A stretch of 8,601 bases of DNA from Solirubrobacterales bacterium (lineage in GTDB: Bacteria > Actinomycetota > Thermoleophilia > Solirubrobacterales > Solirubrobacteraceae): NCBI GenBank assembly GCA_003151895.1, contig PLYX01000105.1, positions 1-8,601 on the forward strand, given 5' to 3'. Below, in pieces: positions 7,527-8,601 of this stretch. The notes under the pieces are model-generated. The model saw only the letters and a program-made list of their open reading frames with translations, was not told the DNA's origin and did no database searches. Within the stretch, counting starts at the first letter, position 1. Each line of letters starts with the position of its first letter. The position numbers and the translations under genes are program-made.

Positions 7527-7567
7527 AGTGAAACATGCTTTGGGTTTGCCGGCGGACATGTTTCACT
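7527..7567. repeat. Perfect 11-base inverted repeat with 19-base spacer
   Basis: AGTGAAACATG (7527-7537) and its exact reverse complement CATGTTTCACT (7557-7567) flank 19 bases that do not extend the pairing. The arm centres are 30 bases apart. It lies 145 bases before the second PstS-like gene. It could be an operator for a dimeric regulator or an RNA hairpin in a leader. No T-run follows, which argues against a terminator. Confidence 0.8.
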
Positions 7568-7647
7568 GCTGTGACCAGCATGTGTCGCTTCTGTAAACAG
7601 GGATTGCGCTCCAGCGGTAGCGCTGTGAGACTCGGGATCGTTCATCG

Positions 7648-7673
7648 ACTCTGCTCCTGAACTCTGCTCCTGA
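7648..7673. repeat. 13-base perfect tandem duplication
   Basis: ACTCTGCTCCTGA occurs twice head to tail (7648-7660 and 7661-7673) and the next two bases (AC) begin a third copy. On the minus strand each unit reads GTTCAGGAGCAGA. It lies about 40 bases before the start of the second PstS-like gene, just upstream of the AAAGGA ribosome binding site. It may be a replication-slippage product or a spacer/operator duplication. Confidence 0.85.
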
Positions 7674-7711
7674 ACGTACCTCGACTCTCCTTGAAAGGAC
7701 ATCCCACGCTC

Positions 7712-8601
7712 ATGCGCGTAAGTCTTCCCATGATCGCCGAACGCGGTCGAATCCATGCTGTCCTGGCGGTGCTCGGCGTGATGGCCATTGTGGCCATGTT
7801 CGCCGCCACGGCGCCCCCCTCGGCGCACGCCTCGTTCACAATCCCCGCGTGTGGCGGCTCCGCCATACAGGGCGAGGGCGCCTCCTTCCAGAAGGTCGCC
7901 CAGCAGCAGTTCTGGATACCCACAGTCTTCTACAGCTCGTTCGGCTGCGGCAGCGGCGCCGCCTCGTCGTCTCCCGTTACGTACGTATCCGACGGCAGCG
8001 GCTGTGGTATCGCCTCGATCGGCGGCGGCCCTTCTAGCGGCAAATGCTCCGACTTCGAAAGCGCATTGGTCACCAACGGCTACCGCGATCCGAACACGCG
8101 CTTTGCGGCCAGCGACGCTCCGCTCACGCCTGCCCAGAGGACGGCGGCCGAAGCTGCGGCCGGCCCGAACCCCGGGGTGATCCACGAGTTTCCAGTGGCC
8201 AACGGCGCCGAGGCCGTGATTGTGCACTTCCCCGAAGGGTGCGAACTGGAAGATCCTGAAACCGGAACCCCCGCGTCTGGTGTTGGCACGGTCAACGGAA
8301 ACACCACGACTGGCGGCGTCAACGATCCGACGGGCAAGGCGACCGGCGACACGGCCGCGAATCACGACCTGCGCGTGCATATCCCGGCGGCGACCCTCGA
8401 GAGGATCTGGGATGGCACGCCGACCACATGGGGCGAAGTGGTCACCGCTGGCGGCAAAGTCCACATGCACAACGAAGGTAAAGACGCGCCGACGGCGCCA
8501 CTGGAGACAGAAGAAGGAGTCACCGAATGCAAGAACGTGCCTGTTCGTCGCGTCGTTCGCTTTGACGGATCGGGCACCACGTACAACTTCAAGGCCTACC
8601 T
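7712..8601 (+). CDS. Second PstS-family substrate-binding protein, exported (3' end outside window)
   Basis: The frame from ATG at 7712 stays open to the window edge (296 complete codons). A signal peptide spans about 1-40 (hydrophobic core AVLAVLGVMAIVAMFAATA, cleavage probably after SAHA). PstS-type motifs follow in order: GEGASFQ (54-60), FAASDAPLTP (131-140), HEFPVANGAEAVIVHFP (158-174), IPAATLERIWDGTPTTWGEV (224-243) and VVRFDGSGTTYNFKAYL (281-297), the last being the family's anion-binding SGTT loop. At 297+ residues before the C-terminal lobe it is clearly longer than the 272-residue PstS in this window. Extra length comes partly from a Gly/Thr/Asn-rich insert at about 178-218. Six cysteines (47, 79, 98, 112, 177, 273) could form disulfides. 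Cys47 follows IPA but is too far from the hydrophobic core for a normal lipobox. AAAGGA at 7694-7699 is the ribosome binding site, 12 bases upstream; ATG at 7730 is an unlikely alternative. Phosphate is the likely ligand but is not proven. Confidence 0.88.
   Translation, partial: MRVSLPMIAERGRIHAVLAVLGVMAIVAMFAATAPPSAHASFTIPACGGSAIQGEGASFQKVAQQQFWIPTVFYSSFGCGSGAASSSPVTYVSDGSGCGIASIGGGPSSGKCSDFESALVTNGYRDPNTRFAASDAPLTPAQRTAAEAAAGPNPGVIHEFPVANGAEAVIVHFPEGCELEDPETGTPASGVGTVNGNTTTGGVNDPTGKATGDTAANHDLRVHIPAATLERIWDGTPTTWGEVVTAGGKVHMHNEGKDAPTAPLETEEGVTECKNVPVRRVVRFDGSGTTYNFKAY

Larger units (their letters stand above)
7433..7711. other. Intergenic region with inverted and tandem repeats
   Basis: This 279-base stretch has no convincing coding content. 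It separates the propeller gene pair from the second PstS-like gene. It holds an 11-base inverted repeat, a short hairpin TGCTG-TGAC-CAGCA (7567-7580), a small GCGCT/AGCGC inverted repeat (7606-7623) and a 13-base tandem duplication. No strong intrinsic terminator (GC stem plus T-run) is seen after 7432. TTGTTA at 7493-7498 could be a weak -35, but no good -10 follows at 16-18 bases. A promoter for the downstream gene is expected here but cannot be placed. Confidence 0.6.

Noticed and set aside
7527..7567. parS centromere site
   Set aside because: The arms contain the parS half sequences GTGAAACA and TGTTTCAC, but in the opposite order and 19+ bases apart. The known ParB site is the contiguous TGTTTCACGTGAAACA, so this is not parS.
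7602..7660. tRNA gene or tRNA remnant
   Set aside because: GCGCTCCAGCGGTAGCGC resembles a D-arm, but no acceptor stem, anticodon arm or proper T-arm (GGTTCGAATCC-like) follows at the right distances.
7640..7683. Second PHO box upstream of the second PstS-like gene
   Set aside because: A GTTCAT occurs at 7640-7645 but the following 11-base units do not match, and the GTTCA cores on the other strand are 13 bases apart because of the tandem duplication.
7496..8470. Minus-strand open frame of 324 codons opposite the second PstS-like gene
   Set aside because: The plus strand encodes clear PstS motifs over the same bases. The antisense product is Arg/Gly/His-rich without a fold signature.

Overview
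The window is a high-GC stretch from what looks like an actinobacterium. The combination of a compact pst operon with large secreted propeller and PKD/Ig-type proteins suggests Thermoleophilia (Solirubrobacterales), but this placement is inference from protein style and base composition, not from a marker gene.

Bases 1-3178 are on the minus strand and hold a phosphate-specific ABC transporter operon in the order pstS - pstC - pstA - pstB. pstB runs off the left edge. PstS is the exported phosphate receptor, PstC and PstA form the membrane channel, and PstB is the ATPase. Upstream of pstS, at 3231-3274, four consecutive 11-base units read GTTCAC-like on the minus strand. This is the layout of a PHO box, so control by a PhoP/PhoB-type response regulator under phosphate limitation is the best reading.

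Bases 3336-7432 run on the plus strand, divergent from pstS. They carry two translationally coupled genes (ATGA overlap at 5267-5270) for large secreted proteins. The first (644 aa) has about eight propeller-like repeats followed by an Ig-like and a PKD-like domain. The second (721 aa) has seven PD40/TolB-type 'SADGRYVVF' repeats and ends in a lysine-rich tail. Their molecular functions are not recognisable from sequence. Sharing the 157-base divergent region with pstS makes co-regulation with phosphate uptake plausible.

Bases 7433-7711 are non-coding and contain an 11-base perfect inverted repeat (7527-7567) and a 13-base perfect tandem duplication (7648-7673). From 7712 to the right edge lies the start of a second, larger exported PstS-family protein, cut off by the window. 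The locus therefore pairs a classical short-PstS transporter with a second PstS-like receptor and two extracellular propeller proteins, possibly a surface module for acquiring or sensing phosphate. That functional link is inference from gene neighbourhood only.
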